A DNA stretch of 64,000 nt, from assembly GCA_963971225.1 (NCBI GenBank), contig OZ020268.1, forward strand, positions 51,634,404-51,698,403. Direction: 5' to 3'. A program made the translations under genes and the position numbers. Under the pieces are notes generated by a model. It saw only the letters and a program-made list of their open reading frames with translations. It was not told where the DNA came from and did not search any database. Shown here piece by piece: positions 11,801-22,601 of the stretch. The stretch's first letter is position 1; each line of letters opens with the position of its first letter. This DNA is from Melieria omissa (lineage: Eukaryota > Arthropoda > Insecta > Diptera > Ulidiidae).

Positions 11801-12848
11801 TCAACCTTAAACGAGGTCAAAAATGGGTTAAGCTTTTATGTGGGTATATAATTAATTGGAGTAGTGTCTTAAATCAATAATAATTTCACTCATGGTTATT
11901 GTATTTTGTTACTTTTCTAAAATTAACCTTTCACGATGTCAAAAAAGCGTTAAAATTTGTTCATGAAAACGTGATTTATTGGCTCTATTGCCTTCAGACT
12001 TTATAAAAATACTGTACTATAAAGTGAAAATAGTACGTGACACGTACTCTGCCATTTGTTGAAAATCAACTTCAGACGAGGTCAAAAAAAGTTTTTACAT
12101 GGAAACATGATGCTCCAAAGTCGACATATTTTAGCACTTATTTTGGTTTTTTCCACAGTCAAACTCTGACGAGGTTAAAAATTGCATTAAAGTTTTAGAT
12201 TGAATCATGACTTATTTGATCTGTTGACCTCAATTTGATTGAAGCGATCGAAACCGAAAATAAATAATTTGATTGTGTTGAGAGAGAAAGCAGAACTCGA
12301 GAAAAACACATATTTACAACAATCAAACGATAACGTAAACAACGCCAGCAATCGTCAGAAACCAGCCAACTGGTTTTACTTGCAACGAATTGTGAAATTC
12401 CACTCCCACTTCAACTTTCGCAAATGTTGTGAAATAACAGATTAAGGCACTCACCGTACTTGCATTTGTGTTCCAGGAAGGCCAAATACAGGGCCAGCAC
12501 GCGCTCGTGTATCACCGGGTAGGCCGAGGCTATCTGCTGCTCAATGATCGGGTAGCGCTCCTTTGGCTGACTGATGACGCGACAGGTGTTTGTGCCAAAC
12601 TATGCAACAGAAAACAGCCAAACGACAATAAGTGACACACACAATTGAACGAACAGAATGGCCCATTCACATACCTCGACCGGAAAGTACGATGACTTCT
12701 TGACGAATTCCTTTATGTTGACTTTGCTGCTATCGGGTTTTGGCACCGTTTCGCATTTCTGCAGCAACTGCTTGCCGTAGTCGCTCAATTTCGGTGCGTC
12801 GCCGGTTTCTGGCCAAATTTGATCGAATTCCGGACCGAATATTGACAT
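8886..12848 (-). CDS. MavL/DUF4804-like protein, complete copy A (six exons, 496 aa)
   Basis: Exons on the minus strand: 12675-12848, 12455-12599, 10037-10251, 9259-9960, 9114-9197 and 8886-9056 (stop TAG). Every junction is GT-AG and in frame: 1491 bp, 496 residues. The start (MSIFGPEFDQIW) aligns with paralogue C. Visible blocks are an N-terminal region (1-106), a central block with ISFDTLLLESEARAAAAQ and HVSVVHFSWF, and the C-terminal signature SYAWDGNALPGNEFW (about 425-439) followed by ACSTLISELHNPHIN (about 452-466). That signature resembles the MavL-like/DUF4804 family, a divergent macrodomain named after the Legionella effector MavL, which acts on ADP-ribose attached to protein. Family assignment is from memory of the signature; ADP-ribosyl hydrolase or binding activity in flies is inference. 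No signal peptide or membrane segment is seen, so it is probably cytosolic. Tandem paralogues lie on the same strand at 6105-7485 and 242-652. Confidence 0.85.
10690..11045 (+). repeat. ~60-bp tandem repeat in intron 2 of copy A, about six units
   Basis: The unit is roughly TTCTAAGCTAGAACGGCAAC, then TATCGGTCAGGAGGTCAA, then GAGCGATCGATCTC. Copies begin near 10722, 10778, 10838, 10898, 10950 and 10975-11030 and diverge by point changes. It is non-coding. Confidence 0.8.
11395..12230 (+). repeat. ~115-150-bp diverged tandem repeat in intron 2 of copy A
   Basis: GAGGTCAAAAATGGGTTAAG or variants recurs near 11424, 11546, 11660, 11813, 11936, 12078 and 12170. Most copies are followed by ATGATTTATTGG, CTCTGAAGT and TTGACACGTATTTTG. 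Unit lengths vary, consistent with an old array with indels. Confidence 0.75.
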
Positions 12849-13170
12849 TTTACAAAGCGAAAAAGCGCCGTTCACGGGGTTTGCGGGGTATTTCGCTAAT
12901 TTCTGAGCAACTACGAAAATTTTGATTGTTGTCGCTGGAGTTTTTTTTTTAGCTTTTCATTTATTTTCTTTTGTTTTTTTTTAGTTTTTAGTTCGCTTTC
13001 ATTTCGACTGTCACTTAGTGAAGTTGATGTGTTCCTTCTGTTTATGAAAAGTGTTTTTTGCAATGCTTGCAAAGTGTTTGAGGACGGCACTGAAATGTAT
13101 TTGGGTCGGTAGTTGGAATTTACGTGGTTTTGTTTAATGCGCCGGCCAGCTGTTTAAGACCGCTGGTTGT
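12849..13170 (-). promoter_or_regulatory. probable 5' UTR and promoter region of copy A
   Basis: This is the non-coding stretch immediately upstream of the start codon of copy A, before the diverged repeats begin. No clear TATA box or initiator is seen. A word near 13072-13082 (AAAGTGTTTGAG) also occurs upstream of paralogue C. The call rests on position only. Confidence 0.35.
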
Positions 13171-13184
13171 GTAAAGAGAGCGCA

Positions 13185-13830
13185 AGAACTCTCACTCATT
13201 CATTCAAGTTTACATATTATTGAAGGGTCTATAGGAATTTTTTACTCTCTGAAAAAGGGAAAACACTAATAACTCATTATTTTTTTTATGTTGCTGCAAC
13301 AATAGAATAGAAAATGTTTACCCTCTGGCAAAGTGGAGAGAACGCTTGTTCATTAGTTTTTTTGAAATATTGATGACTCCATAGAACATTTTGACGTTTT
13401 AAGATTGACGTAAAATATCATTAGCTTTTTTTCATAATCGATGTGATTAATAGGAAACATTGATGTTGCAGTAAACGCTGAAAGGGTCTCACAATCCAGC
13501 ACATTGCAAAAGTAGAAAAATAGAATGCTGACTCTTTCCATATTGGTCGCTAGCATGATGTGGATAGCGATAGAAGTAGATTAGCGTTTCACCAGCCCGA
13601 GCTGGGACTCGAACCCAGCGCCTCTGGTATGAGAAGCCAGCGCGCTATCCGAAGGACTATCGAGGCTTGCGAGCTGAGGACATAGTGAAGAGAACTCTAA
13701 CTCATTAATTTTTCTGTACATTGACGGGTCAATAGAACTCAGGACATGGTAAGGAGACCAATAACTCTTAGTGTTTTCCATGTATTGATGGATCAACTGG
13801 ATTGCTGATGCTGCATTAAATGTATATATA
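13185..13830 (+). repeat. ~75-130-bp diverged repeat block holding a SINE fragment
   Basis: Related phrases (AACTCTCACTCATT / AACTCTAACTCATT / AACTCTTAGTG, then ATTGAAGGGTC / TTGACGGGTC / TTGATGGATC, then AATAGAAC) recur around 13190, 13255, 13340, 13690 and 13760. The tRNA-derived fragment at 13558-13680 lies between them. Confidence 0.55.
13558..13680 (-). mobile_element. tRNA-Met-derived SINE fragment
   Basis: On the minus strand, 13594-13666 has tRNA architecture. It starts GCCTCGATAG, has a D-arm region ending ATAGCGCG and a CTCAT anticodon-loop segment. The B box is GGTTCGAGTCC with a perfect CTGGG/CCCAG stem. The acceptor ends do not pair well (mismatches in a 7-bp stem) and the anticodon arm is irregular, so it is not a convincing functional tRNA. 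The 3' flank (TCTACTTCTATCGC, then TATCCACAT) is shared with the complete SINE at 33001-33400. This is therefore a truncated copy of that family and not a tRNA gene. Confidence 0.75.
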
Positions 13831-14399
13831 TATAGAATGCGAAACAAATCTAACTTTTAACATAAATATATATCTTTGATTTTTTATACATTTCACGAGT
13901 ATGTAAACTCAAACTAATCACATTGAAGTCGAGATCAGTCTGTTAAATTTCCTACTGGTACACTTTTGCTTCTCTCTGTCATTCTATAATAGCTCACTTT
14001 TTATGGTAAACGAAGCTTTTGACATATCGGAAATATTGCGCATGTGCTCAAAACAGCTGTTTAGAGCTTAGAGCTTTCAAAAGCTTGATTTGGGGTAAGC
14101 AATGAGCACCGTTGTGGCACCCTACAGCAGGGCTCTGCCTGCTTAGTCGCGAGTAACAGAAAAGTTATCAGTGCAAAGGTCTGAAAGAATGTTAAGCAGT
14201 GGTGAACATCTTTATTTATTTTCCTATTGGAGAAACTGTCGCTATTTTCCAGTCATCCCTTATAAAAGTTATCTGATTTGTAACAAATTATGATTCAAAA
14301 TATAAAAAGACCATATTGTCTTGTTGAAAATACTCGTACTCGCCTTGAAGTAGTCAAAGGTTAAAGTACTTAAAGATCGTAGCAACAAAAGAACGTCTG

Positions 14400-17130
14400 A
14401 ATAAGAAAACCACGTTTTTAAGATAATCTTTCATTTTAGTATTTCATAATAGTGTTTTCATTTTATTCAGCTTTTCTTTGAATGTATAATTGTTTCATTT
14501 TTATACGTTTTTTCTCAGTGGATTGTTTACATTTCTAATTTAATAAATTTCAACGCATACGTAAATATATAATATTTTTTATCTACAGCGCATGTTTCTC
14601 TTTAATTTAATTTTTAATTTTTTGTAAATGATTTAATTAAGCTTTTTTATTGTTAATTTTAATTATAATTGAATTTTTCAATACATTAATTTTTTTATTT
14701 AATTTTATTGATTTAAATTATTATTTCCATTTTTTTTTTATTTTGATTACTTTTTATTTATTTTATTTTGAATTTATTTTCTTAATTTTTCATACACGTA
14801 TCTGAAATTTTTTATTTATTTTAATTTTTTAATTTTTTATTTATTTATTTAATCTACTTCAAATTATTTTAAATTATTGTGTTTAATTGATTATTTTTTC
14901 ATTTATTTTGTTTTAGTTAATATTTTTTTAACTATTCATTTATTTCTTTTTAATTTATTTTATATTTTAAACTGACTGTTTTTATTTCTTTATTTTATTT
15001 TAATAATTTACTTTTAATTAATTTTATTAAATTTTTGAATTAATGTTTTTTAGTTTTTTTACATTTATTGACTCGTTTTTTTAATTTGTTTTATATTATT
15101 TTGCCCCAATTTATTCTCTATTATTTGCTTTCATTGATTTTGTTTTAATAATTTAATTATTCGTTATTTATTTTGTATTTAATTTTAATATACAATCGTG
15201 TCTGGATAAAGTGAACTAATTATTGGAAGGCCTGTTCACAGTATTGAGGTTGTTCACTATATGAAGGTTAACATTTTTGTTCAAAAACTCGTTTGATTTG
15301 CTCAAAATACACTTTTTGTTTTTTGCTTGAAATTCCTTTCAAAATTGTTTTCAATATTTAGAGGCTCCATGTCAACATTTGGGTGTTCACTATATCGAGG
15401 TTTTCACTATACCCAGACACGACCGTATTGTATTTAAATATTTTTTATGATTATTTTATTATTAATCTTTAAATAGTTTTTTTAATTTTTGATTTTTTAT
15501 AGAATTATTTTGTTTTTTTTTGTTTACATTAATTTTTCCAATTTACCTATTTCGAATTACTTTCTTTCATTGACTTTGTTTTAATTTTTCTTAATTATTT
15601 ATTATTTTAACTTTTATTTTAGTTATTTTTTAGGAATTCAAATTATTTTTTAGAATTAAATTATTTTTCAATTGATTTGACGTTTTTATTTAAATTTTAG
15701 TTCAATTAATACATTTTCTTTTTCATTTTTTTTAGTTTTATTCTTTTTTAATTGTATTTCACAACGTTTTTAAAGTTATATTATTTGTTTGTTAATTAAA
15801 AATTTTTAATTTTTTAAATTATTTAATTGTTTTCTATTTATTTACATATTATTTATTTATTATTCGACCTTTCTTATTTTGTATAACCAGTTAACCAATT
15901 AAATTTAAAACAAATAGTTATCATATTTGTTTTAAATTTAATTTTTCAATATTTATTTTTTCATACCGTTTTGATAACAATTTGTATTGAATTGTTTCAA
16001 TACATCTTATTTACCTTTTTTAGACATTATGCCTATTTCTTTTGTATTTTAATTCGTTTTCAAAATGTTTTGTTGTAAATAATCATTAAATAAAATAATC
16101 ATCAAAATGTGTTTAGTATTAAATAATCATTTAAACTAAAAAAAGGTTAATCTTTTTATGTAATCTTTAATTTTATTTAATAATAATATTTGTAAATAAT
16201 TATACTCATATTTTTTTAATATAATAATTTAATTTAATTAATTAATTTAATTTTATATTAAAAAAATATTTTATAGTTTCTTAGTTTTTGTATTTTGTTA
16301 TACAATTTTTTAATATTTGGCATTTTCATATTTTTTTTTTATATTTATTTAATTAATATTAATTTTTGTGATATTAGTTTTAATTTTTAAATAGTTTTCA
16401 AATTTCATTTATATTACATTAGTTGTTCTTGTATTTGTTTTTGTGATTTATTTTACTTCTTTTATTTGGTTGTTATTATTTTTACTATAGTTTTTTATTA
16501 TTTTTCCCAATTTTTTTTATTCAATGTTTTTAGAGTTTTTACATTACTTTGTCTTATTTATATGTTTTTGTTTATTATTTGTTATTCGATTTAAGTTTTT
16601 TAATTATTCACTTTTGGTTTTAAATTTTATTATAGCCTTTTAATAATTTTTATGGCTCTTTGTAATTTATTATTATATTATTATTATTTATTAAGAATCC
16701 TGTTTCATGTTTTGTATTTCAAATTATTTTTAAGTTTTTTATTGGTATTTTTTTAATATTAATTTGTTTTATTTATTTAAAAAATTTGTTTTATTACTTG
16801 TGTTGTTATTTTAATTTTATGAATGAAATTTTGAAATTTTTTTAGTTGTGTTTTATTTCGTTTTTAACCGCTTTTATTTATTTCTTTATTATTTTTCAAT
16901 TTTAGTTAATTTATTTTCAATTTTTCTCCTAAAAATTACTTTTTATTTTAATTGCTTTTTTAATTATTTTTATATTTATTTTGTTAGCTTAATTTTACTT
17001 GTTTCGTTTGTTTACATTTAATATGTTTTCAGTTCAGCCCCTTCACTTTTTATTATAAACTCATTTCGTTTCGTTTTTTTTTTAAGTCAATTCAATTCAA
17101 TTCAATTCAATAAAATGCAATTCAATTCAT
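14400..17130 (+). other. 2.7-kb T-rich/AT-rich block, non-coding
   Basis: The plus strand is dominated by TTTATTTAATTTT-type sequence with almost no GC. No open frame of note is present. One inverted-repeat element (15193-15425) interrupts it. It lies in the spacer between copy A and norpA. Confidence 0.8.
15193..15425. mobile_element. 233-bp MITE with TA target duplication
   Basis: The left end reads CAATCGTGTCTGG then ATAAAGTGAAC; the right end on the opposite strand reads CGGTCGTGTCTGG then GTATAGTGAAA. TA dinucleotides flank both ends (15191-15192, 15426-15427). GTTCACTATAT recurs inside. The pattern fits a Tc1/mariner/pogo-type non-autonomous element. It stands out as a GC-richer island within the T-rich block. 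Confidence 0.75.
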
Positions 17131-19180
17131 TTTGTTTTTCAATTTATTTCATTTGATTTAAATTTTCCTTCAATTGAAATTATTTAAAATTTTCGCTTCA
17201 GCTAATTTCATTACATGTTGTTTTCACTTACATCTAAGCTATGTATGTAGGTATGTATGCATGTATAATAAATCGGTTTCATTATTAAACTTTTCAACAC
17301 ACACGACGTGCAATATTTGCAATATTTGCCTCCAAACATTATTTTTTGTTTGCATGGAAATCGACGTATACGCAGATACACACACACACGAACGGAAACG
17401 CCTTCAAAACACAATTATCGACATAATTCATCGTAATTAACTTATGGCGCAAATAGTAATTTTTCCGCATGATATATATTTAGTACTCGTATGTATGTAC
17501 GCACGACTCCTCAATAATTCATTCAACATACTTGCACACACATTCCAGCTGCTACTTAAAGACTACAATTGTTTACTAGTGTCACTACTTGCATTACTGA
17601 GATTACAATTTCTACAACAACGCCAAACGACGGCAACTCTGTCGCTCGCCGAATTCGTTTTCGTTTTCGCTTCAGTTTCGGTTTCGATTTCAGTTTCTGT
17701 TTCTGTTACTGTTTCGGTTTCAACTCAAACTTCAGTTGTGTTCCATGCAAAACATTGAAACTAATCAATGTAATTGTCAAGTAATTAAATAAGTTAATTG
17801 CATTATTCAGGGAGTTTACATTGCATTGTAAATAAACTATTGGCTGGCGCCATCTCCGCATAATAAATTAGTTAGTTGATTAATTAATTAGTTAATTAAG
17901 TAATACTTGCTTTGACTTAAAGTAGTTCAGATTCGAAACAAATAAGTAAATATGTATGTAGACAAGATTTCCTTCATAAGTTCATACGCAGCGCAGTTAC
18001 AAATAGTTACTCGGTGTGTTTCTCTACTACATGAATAAGTACATAGTTGATACATAGTTGCTTTAACTACTATTTTAATAGTTTTGGTTTTTATATGTTA
18101 AATTATTTTATTAAATTATATATGAAAATTTCATTAAGCTGTGTTGCTCGTATATGGCATCGTTGGGGATATACAGTGGAGTACAGATCTTTTTTGAAAC
18201 TGACTGAGATCCAGTTTGAATGATTGAAGTTTTGGACCTAGTCGTGGCTATATAATGAGGGGCAGAGAAATTTCGAGATTGACGAAGATAAAGTTTACAT
18301 ATTTGATGATTTGAAACTAGTTTTGCTTGGACATCTTTTGAGAGTATTAGAGAACAAAGAGTTGGAGCTCGGCAATAGAACGAAAAATCTATCAGTTTAA
18401 TCACTAAACCAAGACAAACAAATAAACTTTTGCTCTTCTGAATACTTCTCAGTGCCGTGCCCTGCCTTATTGCTTCTAGCAGCAAGTCCAGACCCATTGA
18501 GATCTAATTATTTCCACTTATTTCTAGATACTGGCTGCCGACCGATTTGACTTCATTTTCACTTAAAAGACGGGAATATTTAAAGTTTTTTCATACCCAG
18601 TTTCACATTTTTATATTCTGAACTTTGAAAGAAATAGTTTCAAGTTGCTGGAAAAATGAGAAAATTCCAACCAATGTGGTTCCTTTCTATTCAAATTCCT
18701 AACAAATAAAAAAGTATTTAATTTAACCCTGGAGATCTGTAGAGACTAAGGTTTTTGTCGAATAAAAAATTTATGAATAGTTATAACAAAATTTATTTTA
18801 GGAACCCAGATGCTGAAGTTCAATTCTGCGGTGCATGTTTTAACAAAAATATTATCATAAAAATATACGTAACCATAATTTGGGTCTAACTTCAACAGAG
18901 CGCGAGACATAGAGAGTTTTGCAAGTATCCTTTGAAGTTCATCCTTTTCAATCTCTACTTTTTCTATACACTGTTTAGTAATCTTTCTATCTTTCTTTCC
19001 TGTTTCGTTTACTTTTGATTATTTTCAGAGTCGATATCTATTCACTTGACCAAACATTTCTGATTCTATGCCGGAATTGAGGCCCACCTTCTCTCGAAGC
19101 AAAGAATGTAAAGGGCACAACTAGGAGCAAGGCCCGTGGTTGTGTTTGCCGTTTTGAACGGCAAGCAGACAATACTTTCT
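17131..19180. other. spacer, no gene seen
   Basis: The stretch contains short CA runs (17380-17394), a degenerate TTTCGG/TTTCAG hexamer stretch (17655-17735) and TTAATTAGTTAA words near 17866-17905. Open frames are short and show no family resemblance. Nothing here is supported as a gene. Confidence 0.5.
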
Positions 19181-19184
19181 TATT

Positions 19185-21130
19185 TTAATTAGACGCTCTC
19201 AACTTTTTTTTAATACTGTCTTACTCGCTTTTTTTCTCACTAACTAGTCTCTCTCACACCATTAGCATTCTTTCTCTGCTTATTTCTTTAGACATGTGTT
19301 CTACTTATGATGTGTCTTTCATTCTTTCTATCTCTCTTTCTCTGTAATTTTCTCACTTTTACCTTCATTTCACTCTCTATCTCATCACCTGCACTTTTGT
19401 TCCCCTTCTCGTTCACTACTGTTTTTCACTTACTCCATCAACAACTCTCTTTTCCTCTTTATCTCTCTTACTTGTGTAGTTGTTGGCCTCGAATACAAAA
19501 AAATTCAATTCAATTCACTTATAAAATTAACTGTATTCATTCAAAAAGATTTCAATGTTTAGGAATTGCAAGTTTAACTTTGCCTGTAATACCTATGGAA
19601 AAATAATAAACAGTTATATCACATGTACTTATGTAATGTATGGTATATACATATATGTAAATCTGTGTTTGTAACATTTCGTTTCACTTCTATTTTTATT
19701 TACTGGTCAAGCTATTATTTCTTCCGTTTTTTTCATTTACTACTGGTTTCACGCAGCCACTTTTTTCTCTTCTCCTTCTTGCGTTCGCAGTTACTTTCTA
19801 TCTTTCTCTTTGTTCTTTTTACCGTTTCACCTTTTGTTTTTGTCTAATGGTCAGGCTTCCGTGTCAGTTTTTCTTCTCTTTTCTAATGCTTTTACGCAGT
19901 CATTTCATTACATCTCCTCTCTATTTCTCTTCTTTTGCTCTCATTCTTGCTTAGTGTTGTCTTTCTTAATGTTGGTTTTCACCACATCTTCTTGCACTTT
20001 GCTAATTTTAGTTCTGTTCCTGATCTCTCTCACTCTACTCTTTCCCCTCTATTTCTCTCGTTTTCGCTCTCCTCATATTTTTTTCCGTTTTATTCTTCTC
20101 TCTTTCTTTCAAGTTTTCTTCTTTCCTCTTCTTTTTCTGTGTAACTTGCTCCTTCCTTTTTTCTTTCCTTCTTTCTGTTTATCTCTGCTTTTCCCTCTCT
20201 CGTCCTCTCTATCTCTCATCTTCCTTTCCTTCCCTATGTAACTTTTACACTTTCTTTCCTCTCTCCAACTCCAACTCCATCTCTGTCTCTGCCTGCCTTC
20301 TCTCTTCACCTTTCTTTTCCTTTTCGTTTTATCTCTAACTTTCTATCTAACTTTCTATCCCTATGCACATTTTCTTCTTTTCACACACACTTTTTCTCCA
20401 CTCATTCTTAACTCTTCCTATTCACTTCATCTCCTCTTTTTATTTACCTGTTTCCATTTCTTTTTTCTTTTCATCTTGCTCCGCCATTTCATATCACGTT
20501 TTCTTTTATCTGTGACCTGCCCTCCCTAATCCTTTCTATCTCTGACTGGTTCTCCCGTTCTTTTTCTCTACATCTCTATTTTCCACCCTTTCTCCTGCCT
20601 CTAGCTCCATCTCTTTCGCTTTCTGGCTTCTTCTTATCCTTTAACTTTTTTCCCCATCTGTCTCTTTCATTTCCGTTTCATTTGTCTATGTAATACACTC
20701 TTTCTCCTCGCCCCCTCTTATTCTAACTATCTAACTCTTTTCTTACCCATTCTCTTTCTGTCCTTTCCCACTCTCTTTCCATTCAGCTTTTTCTTTTCCG
20801 CTTTTTCTTTCTCTTCATGTACTTTTCTCATTCTCTTTCTATATCTATTCCTACTTCTCGCTCGGCCACTCTCCACTCCCGCTCTCTATCTCCCTCTCCC
20901 GCCCTATTTTTATCGCTCTTTCACTCTCTTTCTCTCTCTGCTCCTTTTTATTTTTCTTTGTCCCTCTCTTTTTCTTTTTTCCATTTCTTATCTCTCCTTC
21001 TCCCGCTGCCTATCTCTCGCGCTCACTCTATATCTCTCTCTCTCTCTCTTGATCTCTTACCACCACTTTGTATCTTTGTCCAATAATCTCTATCTCTTTT
21101 CTGTCCTACTCGCTTTCTCTTTTTGACTCC
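19185..21130 (+). repeat. ~2-kb pyrimidine-rich (CTTTCTCTCTTTTC) tract
   Basis: The plus strand is very strongly C/T-biased from about 19185 to 21130, with few purines apart from a short ordinary stretch near 19480-19690. It has no fixed unit beyond TCTCT and TTTCT words. The Ser/Leu/Phe-rich frames that result are composition artefacts. It lies downstream of the norpA 3' end, so a norpA readthrough transcript would be purine-rich. Confidence 0.85.
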
Positions 21131-22532
21131 CTGCAACTCTATTATAGTGTTTGTTGTTATTGTTTTCCATGTAATAATCAAGAAACTCTGATTGTTTTTT
21201 CCGAAAAATTTCAAACTCCAAATGGTTGTTGCTTTCTATCGTTTGTTATTGAAGTGAGAAAAACACACACACACGCACATTCTCTATTCTTAGTGTTAGT
21301 AGAAAATTAGAAAAATTTCGTTTGCATTCATTTCTGTTGTTTGTGGATTCTTTCTTTTCTTTGTTTCTCTCTTTTTGTTTTATCAAAAATTCTCAATGCC
21401 AACAAAGTGTGAAATCTGAAGTGCAAAATATACAATTTTGCAGCGCATTTTTGAATTATTTTCAATTATTTTTGTGATGTTGTTGTATTGTTGTATGCGG
21501 ATATTTCAGTTACAAATTTATTATTAATGCAGGATTTTTGTTGTTGCAATTTTTATTTGATATTCTCTAAAAATAAATGCTTTTATTGTTTACTTCTGAA
21601 TACTTTTTTCAATTTCATCTTTGCTTAGGTTTTTTAGTTTTTTTTCATGGTTTTTGATGTTTTTATTGTTGTTGTTGTGGGTTGGTTTTTATATTTTAAA
21701 TTTTCTTTTTTTTCATTACATTTCTTGTGTGTGTGTGTGTAAGTGGGTTCCTTTGGCGTTTAGTTTGACTACACTTTTTGCGGTAAGTTTAAGTTTGTTC
21801 TTTTTTATAATATTTCTTGTTAAAGATAAATTTTTGTAAGTAGGTGGAGCGGCGGAAACACAAGTTTACTTTGGTTATTTGTGGTTTTCTTTCTACGAAT
21901 TTCATTACATTTGACATACTTTACAAAATACTGTGTTGTTTGTTGTCTCGTTTTCTGTAAGACGCTTCGTTTAGTTCTCTACTATTGGCTGCTATTCACC
22001 TGACTGTAATTGCAGTAACGGTAATGGCTTATAATAAATTTGTTGTTGTTGTTAATGTGAACTGCGTCTAAATATTTGGCGCCCACTGGCCCACTGCGGC
22101 CTCTCTTTGCTTGCAACGTGTAAATGGTGTAGGTGGCGTTTTTTCAATTCAATTGGTTTGTTTTCTTCAGCAAATCAAAATAATAAATAATAACAATAAT
22201 AATAATAATAATGGCTAAATATTGTGTTTTGATTTGCATATGCAAATTTACGCTTAACGCTACGCTCTTAGAACTTTACATGACACTTGACTTGACTTAG
22301 TCGTGGCTTAACATTTCAATGTTTTGCACTTTGCCTTATACTAACGTAATTGTTTAAATAATGTGTTTTTTTGTTTAAATAAATACTTAAATATTTCGAT
22401 TGCATTTCTTGGTTGGGCCATTACGTTCTCGATGAGCCTCTCAGCGTTGTCGATCTGATGGAATGTGGCCGGGCACAATGAATTCATAGCATTGATCGAC
22501 TATTTGGGTGCGGCGTCCGCAGTTGGCGGGTT
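21131..22532 (-). other. probable norpA 3' UTR and downstream region
   Basis: This lies immediately downstream of the norpA stop codon (22533-22535) on the minus strand. Candidate AATAAA signals (TTTATT on the plus strand) occur only beyond about 21670, for example near 21661, 21584 and 21555. That would give a 3' UTR near 0.9 kb if one of them is used. An (AAT)n run lies at 22180-22210. No other gene is seen. Confidence 0.45.
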
Positions 22533-22601
22533 CTAGGCAAAGAATTCTGCCTTGCCCTGAATTTTGTAGGCCTCCTCTTCCATTTTGTACATGTCGAGTA
22601 G
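22533..22601 (-). CDS. norpA: norpA last coding exon, C-terminal tail ending E-F-F-A
   Basis: Acceptor CTTTCAG is followed by 22 codons ([20 protein letters not shown], then F-A) and TAG. It joins in phase 0 to ...STDVQK at 27657. In Drosophila this tail binds the INAD PDZ scaffold; the Drosophila end is F-C-A, whereas here the cysteine position codes for phenylalanine (TTC TTT GCC). The intron before it is 5.05 kb. Confidence 0.92.
   Translation of the reverse strand, partial: LLDMYKMEEEAYKIQGKAEFFA

Noticed and set aside
13594..13666. tRNA-Met gene
   Set aside because: The acceptor stem has two mismatches, the anticodon arm is irregular, and the downstream body is shared with a SINE that has target duplications elsewhere in the window.
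19810..20241. 143-codon Ser/Leu/Phe-rich frame with membrane-like character
   Set aside because: The hydrophobic, serine-rich look comes from the C/T-only composition of the tract.
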